Both the position numbers and the translations under genes were made by a program. This document shows, one piece after another, positions 42,615-53,125 of a stretch of 64,000 nucleotides of DNA. This DNA is from Chthoniobacteraceae bacterium. Lineage in GTDB: Bacteria > Verrucomicrobiota > Verrucomicrobiia > Chthoniobacterales > Chthoniobacteraceae. The DNA is taken from contig CANFTB010000012.1 of NCBI GenBank assembly GCA_947449735.1, positions 33,072 through 97,071 of the forward strand, given 5' to 3'. The notes beneath the pieces were generated by a model. That model did no database searches and was not told where the DNA came from. It saw nothing but the letters and a program-made list of their open reading frames with translations. Positions within the stretch are counted from its first letter, which is position 1. Each line of letters opens with the position of its first letter.

Positions 42615-45600
42615 TTATTCAACAATCATCACACCGCGCATGAGCCGCCAGTGCCCGGGAAAGGTGCAGATGTAAGGATACCGCCCGGGTTCCTTAGGCG
42701 CCCTGAACTCAAATTCGTCACTGCTCCCGGGATCCACCAACCCGGAAGCCTGAAGAATTTTTGAGGACTTAGGGATGTACCCCCGCTTCGCTGCGTCTTG
42801 CTGCTTGGCCATCCGGTCAGCCTGCGCGCCTACCTCCTCCTCGGCGCCGGGTTTAAGCAACACGAAATTGTGAATCATCAGGTCCGGGTTCTTAAAAATG
42901 AGCCGCACCGTGGTCCCCGCCTTGACCGTAAACTCCTTCGGCGAAAACTGCATTTGATTAGGCACGGCCTGCAGCTGTACGGCGCCCGCCTCTTCAGAAT
43001 GCGTCGTGTCCCATACACCGTTTAATTCCGCAAGCGTCGCAAGGTCCGTAGCCCTTCGAACCTCCCCCATGCTCTCTCCCAACAGGTTCGAAAGGTACAC
43101 AGGGGGAACCCCTGCCTTTAAATTCCTGAACGTGACAGCAATCTTGTTCACACCCTTCCGGAGTTCAACCTGCGCCTGCTGCTGGCTGCTCCACATGCTG
43201 TCAGCAGACAACACCTGCACCCCATTCACTTGAATATCCACATAGCCGTGCTTCACGCTTACCATGGCTGACTGGGGACTCTTGGCGTCCACGCTGGTAA
43301 ACCACGTTCCATTGGAACCACCAAGAGGAGTCTTGCTACTCCCGGCAACCAGAACCTCTCCATCGGCCCGCGCGCTCTGCCAAAAACCCAACTGCGTGTC
43401 AGGCGCCATCTCCAAAACCGGCACGCTCCGTCCCTTGAGCGGTCGCGTGCCGAACTTGAGGTCAGCCAACATCTGGGTCACCGCCGCGTTCCCATCCTGA
43501 TAACCGTGCAGCAAATGCTCGTATTCGGCGTGCTCTGGACGGAGCAGCGCGACGACATTGACAACAGCCATCCGGACGCGGGGATGCGCATCCTTGAGCA
43601 TCCTCTCCAAAAGCCCCACCGCATCAGGAAGACGGTCCCTTTGAAACCGCACCAACTGAACCGCGGCCGCACGCGTCGAGAAGTCTTTCCCGGCCAACAC
43701 CTCCTCCAACAGCTCGGGCCTCACCTCGCCTTTAGACTCGAATATCCAAAGGGCCTCCAGCGCGCACTGTTCAAAATCGCTTTGAGACCGGTCCAACGCT
43801 CCAGCCCACAGATCCAGAGCGGGAAGAAGATCCGCGCCCTGCCGCCGCAACTCAATGCGTGCATGCTCACGCACCAAATCCTGGGAGTGCCTCAACAAAG
43901 ACAAAAGCTCGCCGACGGGCCGCCCTTCGATCAAGGGCCAGTCTTTGACCACGGGCTTCTCCTTGGAGACCACCCTCCAGATGCGTCCCCGCTCGTGGTT
44001 CCAAAGCGGATCCCGCATAGGGTGTTGCGCATGCCCGATGATCGCGCTCGAAAAGTCGGAAACGTACATTCCACCGTCCATCCCGAACGCAATGTCCACT
44101 GGCCGGAAAGCCGGATTATCACACCGCAGAACGTCGACTCGCTTTGTCGCAACATAGGGACCGTCGTCCGCGCGGACCTGGGAAATGGCAACGAAATATC
44201 GCCCGAGGAGTGTGGCAGAGGCCATTCCGTGCTGAAACTCATCCGGAAAATTCGGGCTCGAGATCGAGGCTGCGGCGGACCCCTTTCCATATCCAAGCAC
44301 CTTGGCGTGAGCAAACCGGTGATACGCTCCAAGCGGCGTCCATGTCAGCTGCAAGCCATCCAAAACCAGCCCGTCCCCGTACATCTGGAAAGGGCTGCCC
44401 TCACGGTCAAATGTCATCTTCCAAGGATTCGGAGTGGTGCTCTGCCACTCCACGGAAATACGCCCCGTCCTGGAATCCAGACGGTAGGTCGAGGAATCAA
44501 TTCCGCGCACATCGCCAAACGGAGTCTCAAACTGGGACCGATGAAAGACCCCGTCGCAAAACCAAACCATCCCAAGCGGATCAGTGGCAATCATTCCACC
44601 GTGGTGGGAGTCGGTGACATCGATCCCGCGAAGCAACTCGGTCTTCACATCCGCCCTTCCGTCTCCATCGGTATCCTTCATCAACCACAGGCGAGGCTGG
44701 GCAGAAACGATCACTCCATTTTCATGAAACGCGACGCCATCCAGAGCGTCCAACCCGTCCGCAAAGACAACGCACTTGTCGGCTTTTCCATCCCGGTCGG
44801 TGTCTTCCAGCACGAGAATCTTATCCTGGGGCAGTTCGCCCGGAACCGTGTGCGGCCATGACGGCATCGTCACCACCCAGAGCCGCCCCTTGGCATCGAA
44901 CGCCATTTGAACCGGGTTCCGCAGTTCGGGAAACTGCTCATCAGACGCGAACAGGTTCAATTCGAAGCCTTCCGCCACAGCAATCTCCTTCTGCTGTTCA
45001 GCGGCTGTCTTCACCACACCCAGCACCGCGTCGGGCCTGCTCTTTCCGGCGGGCAATGGCGGCAGGGTTGGGACGGGATAGTCCACAAACCGGGCCGAAG
45101 GACTTTTTAGCAGGGCGTGCAGGTTCGCGTCAGCCTGTTCAACAAGCTGGTGATAGCGCGGAATTTCGCCCGCATACTCGTCGGCGCGCTTTCTGACGCC
45201 GTAATAGACGACACCATTTTTGGGCCTGACAACATCCGCCACATAGGCCGACTTGGCAGCGGCAGCAAGCGCCACCTCTTTCAACCGGGTAGCGTCCACG
45301 TGCGAAACTGCCTCTTCGCCGACAAAAACCTTCGCGACCGTCCGCGCAACGTAGCGATCACCCCTCTCGTTTAAGTGCAGTCCATTGACCGTCAGCGGCT
45401 CTTCGGCGTTGCGGTAAGCCGCGAGCGTTTCGGAGAAAAGATCCACGAACGCAGCCCCATTCTGTTTGGCCAAGTCAGCGATCGCCGCAGAATAAAGCTC
45501 GAGGTTGCGATTGCGGGTCTCCACATCAACCCCTGCAGGAGAAGAACGCGCCTCGATGGCCGTCGGCCCCAGCAGAACAAAGGATGCCCCGGGATGAAAC

Positions 45601-45989
45601 CTGCCCAACTGCTTTAAAAAAACCGCATACTGTCCTCGGAAAGCCTCCACTCCGGTCTCTCCGGCAAAGGCCTCGTTCATCCCAAACCCGAGCACCACGG
45701 TCTTCGCAGGCCAAAGAGCCAGAAGGTTCTTCAAATGCTCTGCGTAACCCTCAGCCCTCTGGCGGTTGCCGACTTCGTCCCCGGTCCACGCAAGGCTGCG
45801 AAAATGCAGCTCCGAGTCGGGAAGAGACAAATGAACCAGTGCCTCCATCTGCCCGCTCTCGCAGAGCCGTTCGACAAACGAGTTTCCATAAAACAGCACG
45901 GTGCCTCCCTTCTCCAAGGGAATCTGTCCCTCGCCAACCAGAGGGACAGCCACCGAAACTATAATGGAGAGGAAGACGCGCGCAGACAT
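42615..45989 (-). CDS. SGNH - PVC propeller - HEAT - azurin-like cupredoxin multidomain exported protein
   Basis: A 1124-residue exported protein with a signal peptide (about 1-22). Residues about 28-245 are SGNH-like (FYGNSFVERL, LGFGMNEA); the usual catalytic Asp before NGLHLNERG is Val here, so hydrolysis is doubtful. About 350-690 is a beta-propeller of the PVC membrane-bound-dehydrogenase-like type (NPVQMAFDAKGRLWVVTMPSWP, VLEDTDRDGKADK, DSHHGGM). About 700-860 are HEAT-like repeats. After a beta-rich linker, the last ~140 residues are a blue-copper domain: LMIHNFVLL and CTFPGHWRLMRG give His, Cys, His and Met ligands exactly as in azurin. No c-type haem motif. It probably acts in periplasmic electron transfer. 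Confidence 0.85.
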   Translation of the reverse strand: MSARVFLSIIVSVAVPLVGEGQIPLEKGGTVLFYGNSFVERLCESGQMEALVHLSLPDSELHFRSLAWTGDEVGNRQRAEGYAEHLKNLLALWPAKTVVLGFGMNEAFAGETGVEAFRGQYAVFLKQLGRFHPGASFVLLGPTAIEARSSPAGVDVETRNRNLELYSAAIADLAKQNGAAFVDLFSETLAAYRNAEEPLTVNGLHLNERGDRYVARTVAKVFVGEEAVSHVDATRLKEVALAAAAKSAYVADVVRPKNGVVYYGVRKRADEYAGEIPRYHQLVEQADANLHALLKSPSARFVDYPVPTLPPLPAGKSRPDAVLGVVKTAAEQQKEIAVAEGFELNLFASDEQFPELRNPVQMAFDAKGRLWVVTMPSWPHTVPGELPQDKILVLEDTDRDGKADKCVVFADGLDALDGVAFHENGVIVSAQPRLWLMKDTDGDGRADVKTELLRGIDVTDSHHGGMIATDPLGMVWFCDGVFHRSQFETPFGDVRGIDSSTYRLDSRTGRISVEWQSTTPNPWKMTFDREGSPFQMYGDGLVLDGLQLTWTPLGAYHRFAHAKVLGYGKGSAAASISSPNFPDEFQHGMASATLLGRYFVAISQVRADDGPYVATKRVDVLRCDNPAFRPVDIAFGMDGGMYVSDFSSAIIGHAQHPMRDPLWNHERGRIWRVVSKEKPVVKDWPLIEGRPVGELLSLLRHSQDLVREHARIELRRQGADLLPALDLWAGALDRSQSDFEQCALEALWIFESKGEVRPELLEEVLAGKDFSTRAAAVQLVRFQRDRLPDAVGLLERMLKDAHPRVRMAVVNVVALLRPEHAEYEHLLHGYQDGNAAVTQMLADLKFGTRPLKGRSVPVLEMAPDTQLGFWQSARADGEVLVAGSSKTPLGGSNGTWFTSVDAKSPQSAMVSVKHGYVDIQVNGVQVLSADSMWSSQQQAQVELRKGVNKIAVTFRNLKAGVPPVYLSNLLGESMGEVRRATDLATLAELNGVWDTTHSEEAGAVQLQAVPNQMQFSPKEFTVKAGTTVRLIFKNPDLMIHNFVLLKPGAEEEVGAQADRMAKQQDAAKRGYIPKSSKILQASGLVDPGSSDEFEFRAPKEPGRYPYICTFPGHWRLMRGVMIVE

Positions 45990-46056
45990 GGGAAGGATTG
46001 CCACAAAAAGAGGAAACCCCAGCCGGCGTTCGCCTTTAGGCAGAAAGGAAGCTCGA

Positions 46057-48150
46057 CTAGAAGAAAATCGGAATGACCAGGATCGCCACGATGTTGGCAA
46101 CCTTGATCATGGGATTGATAGCGGGCCCTGAGGTGTCCTTGTAGGGATCACCCACAGTGTCCCCCGTGACAGCAGCGCTGTGCGCGGCGGAACCCTTTCC
46201 TCCGTGATTGCCTTCTTCGATGTATTTCTTGGCGTTGTCCCATGCGCCGCCGCTCGAAGTCATCGAAAGTCCCATGAAAAGTCCCGTGACGATCGTACCC
46301 ACCAAGAAGCCTCCCAGAACCGTCTTCCCAAGCATCGGTATCGCAGCAATGGCGACGACAAAAAGCACGGGAAGCAGCGCCGGCACAATCATTTCGCGCA
46401 ACGCTGCCTTTGTCACGATATCAACGCAACGGCCGTATTCCGGAGTCTCCAAACCCTGCAAAATGCCGGGCTTCGCCTTGAGCTGGCGGCGCACCTCCTC
46501 CACCACTGCTCCAGCCGTGCGCCCCACCGCATCCATGCTGAAGGCGGAAAAAAGGAACGGCAGCAAACCGCCAAGAAAGAGTCCGATGATGACACGGGGG
46601 TCGTTTAGTGAAAAGTCCAAGGCGCCTGCCACAAGACGGCCGGCGGCCTCAAGGTGCGCGCGCAACTCCTCAACGTAACTACCGAAGAGAACGACCGCAG
46701 CCAGACCAGCCGAGGCAATCGCATAACCCTTGGTGACCGCCTTCATCGTGTTGCCGACGGCGTCAAGGTCGTCCGTAATGCGGCGCACTTCGGCGGGCAG
46801 CCCGCTCATGACGGCAATACCACCGGCATTGTCGGTGATCGGGCCGAAGGCATCGAGCGAGATGATGATACCGGCCATCGACAGCATGGCCATAACGGCT
46901 ACGGCGATTCCGTAGAGACCGGCGAGTTCGTAAGCGCCAAGGATCGCAGCTCCAATGCACAGCACAGGAAGCGCGGTCGCGTGCATCCCGGTGGCCAGAC
47001 CGGAAATGATGTTCGTCGCGTGCCCGGTTTCGGAAGCCTTCGCGATCTTTCGGACCGGCGAATAGTGCGTGGACGTGTAGTAATTAGTGATGGCGACGAC
47101 CAACCCGGTCATGAAGAGCCCGATCAGCGAGGCGCCGTAAATGCGACCTGGCCCGTAAACCACGTCTCCGACCTTCATTCCGTCGGCAAACAATGACTGC
47201 GTGACTGGCCACAAAGCTACCGCTGAAACGATGCCGGAAACACCCACGCCGCTCATGAGCGCAGTCGATGGCGCCAGGCGGGAAGCGTTTACGAACCAGA
47301 TTCCAGCGATCGCACCCAAAATGGAGAGTCCTCCGAGCAAAAATGGGAAGAGAATCGCGTTCGGAAACGCCTTCAGCGTCAGACCCGCGATCAACACCGC
47401 ACCGATCAGGCTGACGGCGTATGTTTCAAACACGTCGGCAGCCATTCCGGCGCAGTCGCCCACGTTATCGCCCACATTGTCCGCAATAGTCGCCGGATTC
47501 CGAGGATCATCCTCGTCCAGCTTGCTTTCGATCTTGCCCACGAGATCGGCTCCGACGTCGGCCGCCTTCGTATAGATGCCGCCGCCCAAACGCGCGAACA
47601 CACTGATCAGACTGGACCCCAAGGCGACTCCCACCAGACTGCGCAAAGCGACATCAGCCCCGAACATTCCAACCACCGCCTTGTAAAAGAGCGCGGTCGA
47701 AAGCAAAGCCAGTCCAACCACCAGCAGTCCGGTGACTGCACCGCCGTTGAACGCGACAGCAAGCGCCGAATGGCGGTCCTTCATCGCCCCCTGGGCCGTG
47801 CGCACATTCGCCAGAACCGCGACACGCATCCCAATAAAGCCGGCGGCCAGGGAACACACAGCCCCCAGCAGAAATCCCAAGGCAAGCGGTGCACCGAGCT
47901 TCCAGAACAGAAGACCGAACAGCACCGCGGCAATCCCCCCGATAGAAACAAGCTGGCGGTTCAAGTAGGCCTTGGCGCCCTCCTCGATCGCCGAAGCAAT
48001 CTGGCGCATCCGCTCATTCTCCACCTTCACACTCAGGATGGAGCGTATGAGGCCAAGGGCGACAAGCAGGCCGGCGACGGAACAACCGATCACCACGGGC
48101 ATACCGGAGGTTTCGAGGAAGTTTGCGGCAAGGGTTGGGGGTAGGTTCAT
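46057..48150 (-). CDS. hppA: Membrane-bound H+-translocating pyrophosphatase (K+-independent type)
   Basis: A pump of 697 residues with about 16 membrane helices; it splits pyrophosphate and moves protons across the membrane. The substrate site is clear: [54 protein letters not shown] and later [41 protein letters not shown] carries Lys where K+-dependent enzymes carry Ala, so it is the K+-independent type. Start ATG 48150. It stands between the propeller protein and argF, all on the minus strand, but the gaps suggest separate units. Confidence 0.95.
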   Translation of the reverse strand: MNLPPTLAANFLETSGMPVVIGCSVAGLLVALGLIRSILSVKVENERMRQIASAIEEGAKAYLNRQLVSIGGIAAVLFGLLFWKLGAPLALGFLLGAVCSLAAGFIGMRVAVLANVRTAQGAMKDRHSALAVAFNGGAVTGLLVVGLALLSTALFYKAVVGMFGADVALRSLVGVALGSSLISVFARLGGGIYTKAADVGADLVGKIESKLDEDDPRNPATIADNVGDNVGDCAGMAADVFETYAVSLIGAVLIAGLTLKAFPNAILFPFLLGGLSILGAIAGIWFVNASRLAPSTALMSGVGVSGIVSAVALWPVTQSLFADGMKVGDVVYGPGRIYGASLIGLFMTGLVVAITNYYTSTHYSPVRKIAKASETGHATNIISGLATGMHATALPVLCIGAAILGAYELAGLYGIAVAVMAMLSMAGIIISLDAFGPITDNAGGIAVMSGLPAEVRRITDDLDAVGNTMKAVTKGYAIASAGLAAVVLFGSYVEELRAHLEAAGRLVAGALDFSLNDPRVIIGLFLGGLLPFLFSAFSMDAVGRTAGAVVEEVRRQLKAKPGILQGLETPEYGRCVDIVTKAALREMIVPALLPVLFVVAIAAIPMLGKTVLGGFLVGTIVTGLFMGLSMTSSGGAWDNAKKYIEEGNHGGKGSAAHSAAVTGDTVGDPYKDTSGPAINPMIKVANIVAILVIPIFF

Positions 48151-48252
48151 GATACTAGGTGGGGAGAAAAGCCGGGCATGCTGAACGCCCGTTTTGAAAA
48201 CAGCAAGACTTGAGACACTGCGCAAGTTCGACAAGGAACCTGCTGATTCCGG

Positions 48253-49161
48253 CTACACGGAGGCTGAAATGAGCCTCAGAATTGCCTTCTGGGCATGCAA
48301 GCGGTTCTCCGCCTGATCAAAAAGGGTCTTTGCATGCGCCTCAAAAGACTCAGCAGAGATTTCCTTGCCCCTGTAGGCCGGCAAACAGTGCATCACCAAG
48401 GCTCCCCGCGCAGCCACTCCAACCAATCCCTGATTGATTTGGTACGGGGTCATTGCAGCAAGGCGCGAGGCCGTTTCCTCCTCCTTGCCCATGCTCACCC
48501 AAACGTCCGTGTATAAAACATCAGCGCCCCGCGCCGCCTCATGAACATCCTCGGTCACCAGGATTCTTGCAGTTTCTGAGGCCCGGGAAAGAAGTTCTAA
48601 GTCGGGCTGAAAACCTTTAGGCGCGGCAATTCTCAATTCAAATCCCAACCTCGCGGCAGCCCAGATCCAGGACCGGGCCACGTTGCAGGCTCCGTCCCCA
48701 ATGAAGCACAGTGAACGGCCCTCGATGCCGCCAAGCTTTTCCCGTATGGTCTGGAGGTCCGCCAGAATCTGGCAGGGATGCTCGTCATCGGTGAGCGCAT
48801 TCACTGTGGGAATTTGAGAATACTCTGCGAAAATCTCCACGTCCGACTGCCGATAGGTCCGGATCACGGCGCCTCCAAGCATCCGGCCCATCACTCGCGC
48901 GGTGTCCTCGATCGGCTCGCCGCGTCCCAACTGGATGTCATTGGCAGAAAGAAACATCACATCGCCCCCGAGCTCGCGGATGCCAACCTCAAAGGAGACT
49001 CGGGTTCGCGTGGAGGACTTGCTGAATATCAGCGCCCAGCACTGCCCGGCCAGCGGACGTTCCGTGCTCGAATGCCGGCCGGCCTTCACCGAGTCGGCTA
49101 GATCCAGCACTTCATAAATCTCCTGAGATGTCAGGGACTCGATGGAAAGCAGATGTTTCAT
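48253..49161 (-). CDS. argF: Ornithine carbamoyltransferase
   Basis: A cytoplasmic enzyme of 302 residues that joins carbamoyl phosphate and ornithine to citrulline in arginine synthesis. Motifs are KSSTRTRVSFEVG (carbamoyl phosphate), DDEHPCQILADLQ, and HCLPAYRG (ornithine site Cys). The ATG at 49161 (MKHLLSIESLTSQE) is the natural family start; the longer ORF reads into argD in another frame. It follows argD by 31 bases, so argD-argF form an operon. Confidence 0.94.
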   Translation of the reverse strand: MKHLLSIESLTSQEIYEVLDLADSVKAGRHSSTERPLAGQCWALIFSKSSTRTRVSFEVGIRELGGDVMFLSANDIQLGRGEPIEDTARVMGRMLGGAVIRTYRQSDVEIFAEYSQIPTVNALTDDEHPCQILADLQTIREKLGGIEGRSLCFIGDGACNVARSWIWAAARLGFELRIAAPKGFQPDLELLSRASETARILVTEDVHEAARGADVLYTDVWVSMGKEEETASRLAAMTPYQINQGLVGVAARGALVMHCLPAYRGKEISAESFEAHAKTLFDQAENRLHAQKAILRLISASV

Positions 49162-49192
49162 AACATTCGGGACTCTCTTCAGAGAATGCAGA

Positions 49193-50512
49193 TTAGGCTT
49201 TGGGCAGAGAGTCCAAAACGTCCGACAGGATGCGGACAGCCTCGTCCACGTCGCCGGATTGAACATTGAGCGGCGGCAACCATCGTAAAGTATGGGTGCC
49301 CGAGGGAATCGTAAGCAGGCCTGCATCGTGCAGACGCTCGACCATGTAAATGGACGGTGATTTACCTGAAGGCAGCGCGCAGCGGGAGCCGAAATCCGCC
49401 ACGAGTTCAATACCCAGAAGCAGGCCAACACCCCGGATCTCCCGAATCCAAGGGGAATTAAGCGCGCGGAGCGATTCCACGGCGTGACGCCCCTGGACGC
49501 GCGCATTTTCCAGCAAATGCTCCTCCTCGATCACAGCGATTACCTCGAGCGCCCCCGAGCAGATCAAGGGCGTGCCGCCGAAAGTGGTCCCATGCGTACC
49601 GGGCCCCAGAAGATCGCACAGCGGCTTTACCTCGCCGTTGCGCATCTGTACCGGCCGGGCGCTGACCCATATGGCGCCAAGCGGAAAGCCGCCGGCAATC
49701 CCCTTCGCCCACGAAACCGCATCCGGCTTCACATCGGGCGCTAGCGTGTCCCATCCGTTCCAATCGCCGGTACGCCCAAGGCCGCACTGGACTTCGTCAA
49801 ACAACAACAGCATCGAACGCCTGTCGCACACGGCCCTGGCAGCCCGCAAATACTCGGGAGCAACAGGATGAATGCCGCCCTCTCCCTGAACCGGCTCAAG
49901 AAGCACGGCCACAGCGGAGCCGTCCTCTGCGGCGTCCTCGAGAGCAGGAGTATCGTTGAAGGCAATGTGCTTAAACCCCTCGACCATCGGCTCAAAACCC
50001 TTTTTAACCTTGTCCTGTCCGGTTGCCGCTATTCCGCCGAGGGTGCGGCCATGGAACGAACCGTGCATGGTGATGATCCCGCGCCTGTGGGGTGCATCAG
50101 GATTGGCAGAACCGCCCGAACTCAGCGCGAAACCGTTGGCCTCATTGCCAAATTTCCGCGACAGCTTGTACAAAGCCTCGTTCGCCTCCGCGCCGGAGTT
50201 ACAGAAAAACACCTTCCCGGGGGCACCGACGATCTCCACCAGCTTCTTGGCGAGTTCACCCTGAGGACGGGTGTAATAGAGATTGGAAACATGAACGAGC
50301 TCACCCAGTTGCCGCCTCATGCGCTCGACCACTCTGGGGTTGCAATGACCGAGGGATGTCACCGCGATACCGGCCCCGAAGTCCAGATACTCCTTCCCGT
50401 CCTCATCCCAAACACGGGAGCCCTCGCCCCTTGCCAGACGAACGCTGAAACGTCCGTAAGTCGGAATAACGTAGTGCTCAAAAAGCTCGAGGGTGGAGAG
50501 GCTGGCGCTCAT
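49193..50512 (-). CDS. argD: Acetylornithine aminotransferase
   Basis: A PLP class III aminotransferase of 439 residues. Motifs: LDFGAGIAVTSLGHCNPRVV, FFCNSGAEANEALYKLSRK, SFHGRTLGG, FDEVQCGLGRTG and the PLP Lys in SWAKGIAGGFPLGA. It converts N-acetylglutamate semialdehyde to N-acetylornithine. Start ATG 50512 (MSASLSTLELFEHYV). Placement directly before argF supports the arginine role over other class III aminotransferases. It lies divergently from the FG-GAP protein gene, with about 95 bases between. Confidence 0.93.
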   Translation of the reverse strand: MSASLSTLELFEHYVIPTYGRFSVRLARGEGSRVWDEDGKEYLDFGAGIAVTSLGHCNPRVVERMRRQLGELVHVSNLYYTRPQGELAKKLVEIVGAPGKVFFCNSGAEANEALYKLSRKFGNEANGFALSSGGSANPDAPHRRGIITMHGSFHGRTLGGIAATGQDKVKKGFEPMVEGFKHIAFNDTPALEDAAEDGSAVAVLLEPVQGEGGIHPVAPEYLRAARAVCDRRSMLLLFDEVQCGLGRTGDWNGWDTLAPDVKPDAVSWAKGIAGGFPLGAIWVSARPVQMRNGEVKPLCDLLGPGTHGTTFGGTPLICSGALEVIAVIEEEHLLENARVQGRHAVESLRALNSPWIREIRGVGLLLGIELVADFGSRCALPSGKSPSIYMVERLHDAGLLTIPSGTHTLRWLPPLNVQSGDVDEAVRILSDVLDSLPKA

Positions 50513-50607
50513 CGGAAAACCTCCAATAGTACCCGAGTCAATGGTTTTGAAAAGCAAAAGGACTGTGACAAAACTTCAATTTCCCCGATCATTCCGGAAC
50601 ACCCCCC

Positions 50608-51783
50608 ATGAAAACACAACGCCTGCTGCTCTCGCTGAACACCCTCCTTTTCGCACCCACCCTTCTTGCTGCTCCGAAGGAACCTGTGTTCAGAGTTCAG
50701 GACATCGATACCAGCATCCAAATCGGGTACGGCATCGCGATCGCCGACGTGAACGGCGACGGAAAGCCCGACATCCTGCTCGCTGACCAGCACACGATCC
50801 AATGGTACGAAAACCCGACATGGACCAAGCATGTGATGGTTGAAAACGTGACCGAACGCGACAACGTGTGCATCGCGGCCCAAGACATCGATGGCGACGG
50901 CAAGGCTGAGGTTGCCATCGGCGCGCAGTGGAACCCCGGTGAAACAACAGACCCGGAAAAGAGCGGTGGCGTCTTTTATCTGATCCCGCCCGCGGACAGG
51001 ACCCAGCGTTGGGAACCGGTGAAGCTGCACCACGAGCCGACCGTGCATAGGATGCACTGGGTTCTGGCTCCCTCGGGCCAATGGGAGCTCATCGTCAAAC
51101 CGCTCCACGGCAGGGGCAACCGCAACAACGATGGCGCAGGAAGCCGGGTGTATTCCTACTCCATGCCTCAAAACCCGAAAGACAAGTGGCAGACCTCGCT
51201 TGTGAGCGACTTCACCCACGCCAGTCACAATTTCCACCCGATCAACTGGGACAAGGACCCTGAGCATGAACTCCTCACCGCAGCCAAGGAGGGCGTCTTC
51301 TGGTTTGGAAGGAGTAGCGGCGTCTGGAAAAAGAAACAGCTGTCCGACTCTTGGGCAGGTGAGGTCAGGGACGGCAAGCTTCCCGACGGTTCCCGCTTTC
51401 TCGCCACGATTGAACCCATGCACGGCAACACAGTGGCATGTTACAAGGCCCAATCCGGCAACACACTCTGGAGCAAGCAGGTGCTGGATGAATCGCTCAA
51501 GGACGGCCATGCCGTGGTTGTCGCGGATTTTCTGGGCTGCGGCAGCGATCAAATCATTGCGGGTTGGCGCGGCATGAATCCCAAGGGTGCGCCTGGAGTC
51601 AAAATGTTCACTCCCACCGACGGACCGGGCACAGTCTGGCGCACAAGCACGGTTTCAGGCGATGAGGTCGCGATCGAAGACATCAAAAGCGCAGATCTCG
51701 ACGGAGACGGAAAACCGGATCTCGTCCTTGCAGGCCGGCAGACGAAAAACCTCCGTATTCTCTGGAACCAGACCCCGCGCTAA
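50608..51783 (+). CDS. FG-GAP/VCBS repeat exported protein
   Basis: A secreted protein of 391 residues with a signal peptide (about 1-22, ending TLLAA). It has repeated calcium-binding-like blades: ADVNGDGKPDILLAD, QDIDGDGKAEVAIG, and SADLDGDGKPDLVLAG, typical of FG-GAP beta-propellers. No catalytic motif. The next gene (Gfo/Idh/MocA oxidoreductase) follows after 52 bases, a pair seen in this phylum in sugar-degradation settings; co-transcription is likely. Confidence 0.85.
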   Translation: MKTQRLLLSLNTLLFAPTLLAAPKEPVFRVQDIDTSIQIGYGIAIADVNGDGKPDILLADQHTIQWYENPTWTKHVMVENVTERDNVCIAAQDIDGDGKAEVAIGAQWNPGETTDPEKSGGVFYLIPPADRTQRWEPVKLHHEPTVHRMHWVLAPSGQWELIVKPLHGRGNRNNDGAGSRVYSYSMPQNPKDKWQTSLVSDFTHASHNFHPINWDKDPEHELLTAAKEGVFWFGRSSGVWKKKQLSDSWAGEVRDGKLPDGSRFLATIEPMHGNTVACYKAQSGNTLWSKQVLDESLKDGHAVVVADFLGCGSDQIIAGWRGMNPKGAPGVKMFTPTDGPGTVWRTSTVSGDEVAIEDIKSADLDGDGKPDLVLAGRQTKNLRILWNQTPR

Positions 51784-51835
51784 CCAACGCACGCTAGGGC
51801 TCAAACTCCTCTACTGCATCCCAAGGCATCCCTGT

Positions 51836-53038
51836 ATGTTCCGCCGCCAGTTTCTGACCAGCTCAACGGCCCTTCTGGCCTCCCAGTTTATTTCATCCCA
51901 ACTCGGAGCCGAAAGTGCGCCTTCTCCGAAATCCAAACTACGCGTGGGCGTCATCGGACACACCGGCAGAGGCGGCTATGGCCACGGTCTGGACACCCTT
52001 TGGCAGCAGTTGCCCCAAACGGAGATCGTGTCCGTTGCCGATGCAGACCCGGCGGGACTTCTTGCCGCCCAGAAGAGGCTGGGAGGAGTACCTGGTTTTT
52101 CGGAGTACGCCCAGATGCTGAAGGAATCCCGGCCAGATATTGCAGCCGTGTGCCCCCGTCACATCGACCAGCACCATGCGATGATTCTGGCGGCGATCCA
52201 CGCTGGGGTCCGGGGAATTTACGTTGAAAAACCCCTCGCACGGACGCCCGCGGAGGCCGATGAAATCGTCGGACTATGCCGCGAAAAAAAGGTGGCACTG
52301 GCCATCGCGCACCGTAACCGCTACCACCCTGCCCTTCCTCTAGCCGCGGAGCTTCTGGCAACAGGAGAACTTGGGAAGCCTTTGGAAATTCGGGCCAGGG
52401 GCAAAGAAGATCAACGGGGGGGAGGCCTCGACCTGTGGGTTCTGGGCAGCCACGTTCTCAACCTCGGCGTATTTTTCACGGGGCGTCCCACAGGGTGCTC
52501 GGCATCGGTATTTCACGAAGGCCGCCCGGCTACCAAAGCCGACATCAAGATTGCAGATGAGGGAATCGGTCCCATTTTGGGCGATGAAATCCACGCGCGT
52601 TTCGAAACGGAGAGCGGTATTCCTCTATTTTTCGACTCTAAAAAAAATGCGGGAGAAAAAGCGGCGGGCTTTGGCCTTCAAGTCATTTGTACAGGTGGGG
52701 TAATAGACCTGCGCATGGACTCTGAACCCATGATCCACGTCCTCAAGGGAAGCCCCTTCAACCCGGCCGGCAGTGTCCGCGCATGGGCGGCCCTCACCAG
52801 CGGAGGCCTGGGAAAACCGGAACCTCTCTCAAACATCAAGGCGCTGGTTTCAGGCCACCATCAACCAGCTCTGGACCTGATCGCCTCCATGGAGACAGGA
52901 AAGCAGCCGCTGTGCGGCCCCGAAGACGGGCGGCTTCTCATCGAAATGACCCACGCGATTTTCGCCTCACAACTCCTTTCAGGCGCTCGCGTTACGCTTC
53001 CTTTTGAACAGAGGCAGGGAGCGTTCGTCGATCTTTAA
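51836..53038 (+). CDS. Gfo/Idh/MocA family oxidoreductase, exported
   Basis: An NAD(P)-dependent oxidoreductase of 400 residues. The N-terminus MFRRQFLTSSTALLASQF is a Tat-like signal. The Rossmann part starts with LRVGVIGHTGRGGYGHG, followed by VSVADADPAG and the conserved EKPLARTPAEADEI. The C-terminal half (from GKPLEIRARGKE) is the alpha/beta dimer domain of the family. Periplasmic Gfo/Idh/MocA enzymes are frequent in this phylum; substrates include sugars and inositols. Start ATG 51836, with the longer track ORF reading through the upstream gene's end. Confidence 0.88.
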   Translation: MFRRQFLTSSTALLASQFISSQLGAESAPSPKSKLRVGVIGHTGRGGYGHGLDTLWQQLPQTEIVSVADADPAGLLAAQKRLGGVPGFSEYAQMLKESRPDIAAVCPRHIDQHHAMILAAIHAGVRGIYVEKPLARTPAEADEIVGLCREKKVALAIAHRNRYHPALPLAAELLATGELGKPLEIRARGKEDQRGGGLDLWVLGSHVLNLGVFFTGRPTGCSASVFHEGRPATKADIKIADEGIGPILGDEIHARFETESGIPLFFDSKKNAGEKAAGFGLQVICTGGVIDLRMDSEPMIHVLKGSPFNPAGSVRAWAALTSGGLGKPEPLSNIKALVSGHHQPALDLIASMETGKQPLCGPEDGRLLIEMTHAIFASQLLSGARVTLPFEQRQGAFVDL

Positions 53039-53125
53039 CCGTCAATCCTCTGCTGCGTACGAGCGACAGAGGAAGTGCGCTGGCAATACAGTTTGTTCCA
53101 CGGGACTTCCAGAGACTACCAGAAA

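Noticed and set aside
43506-44861. ORF of 451 codons on + inside the SGNH/propeller gene
   Set aside because: Antisense shadow without motifs; the - strand frame is continuous with azurin and propeller motifs.
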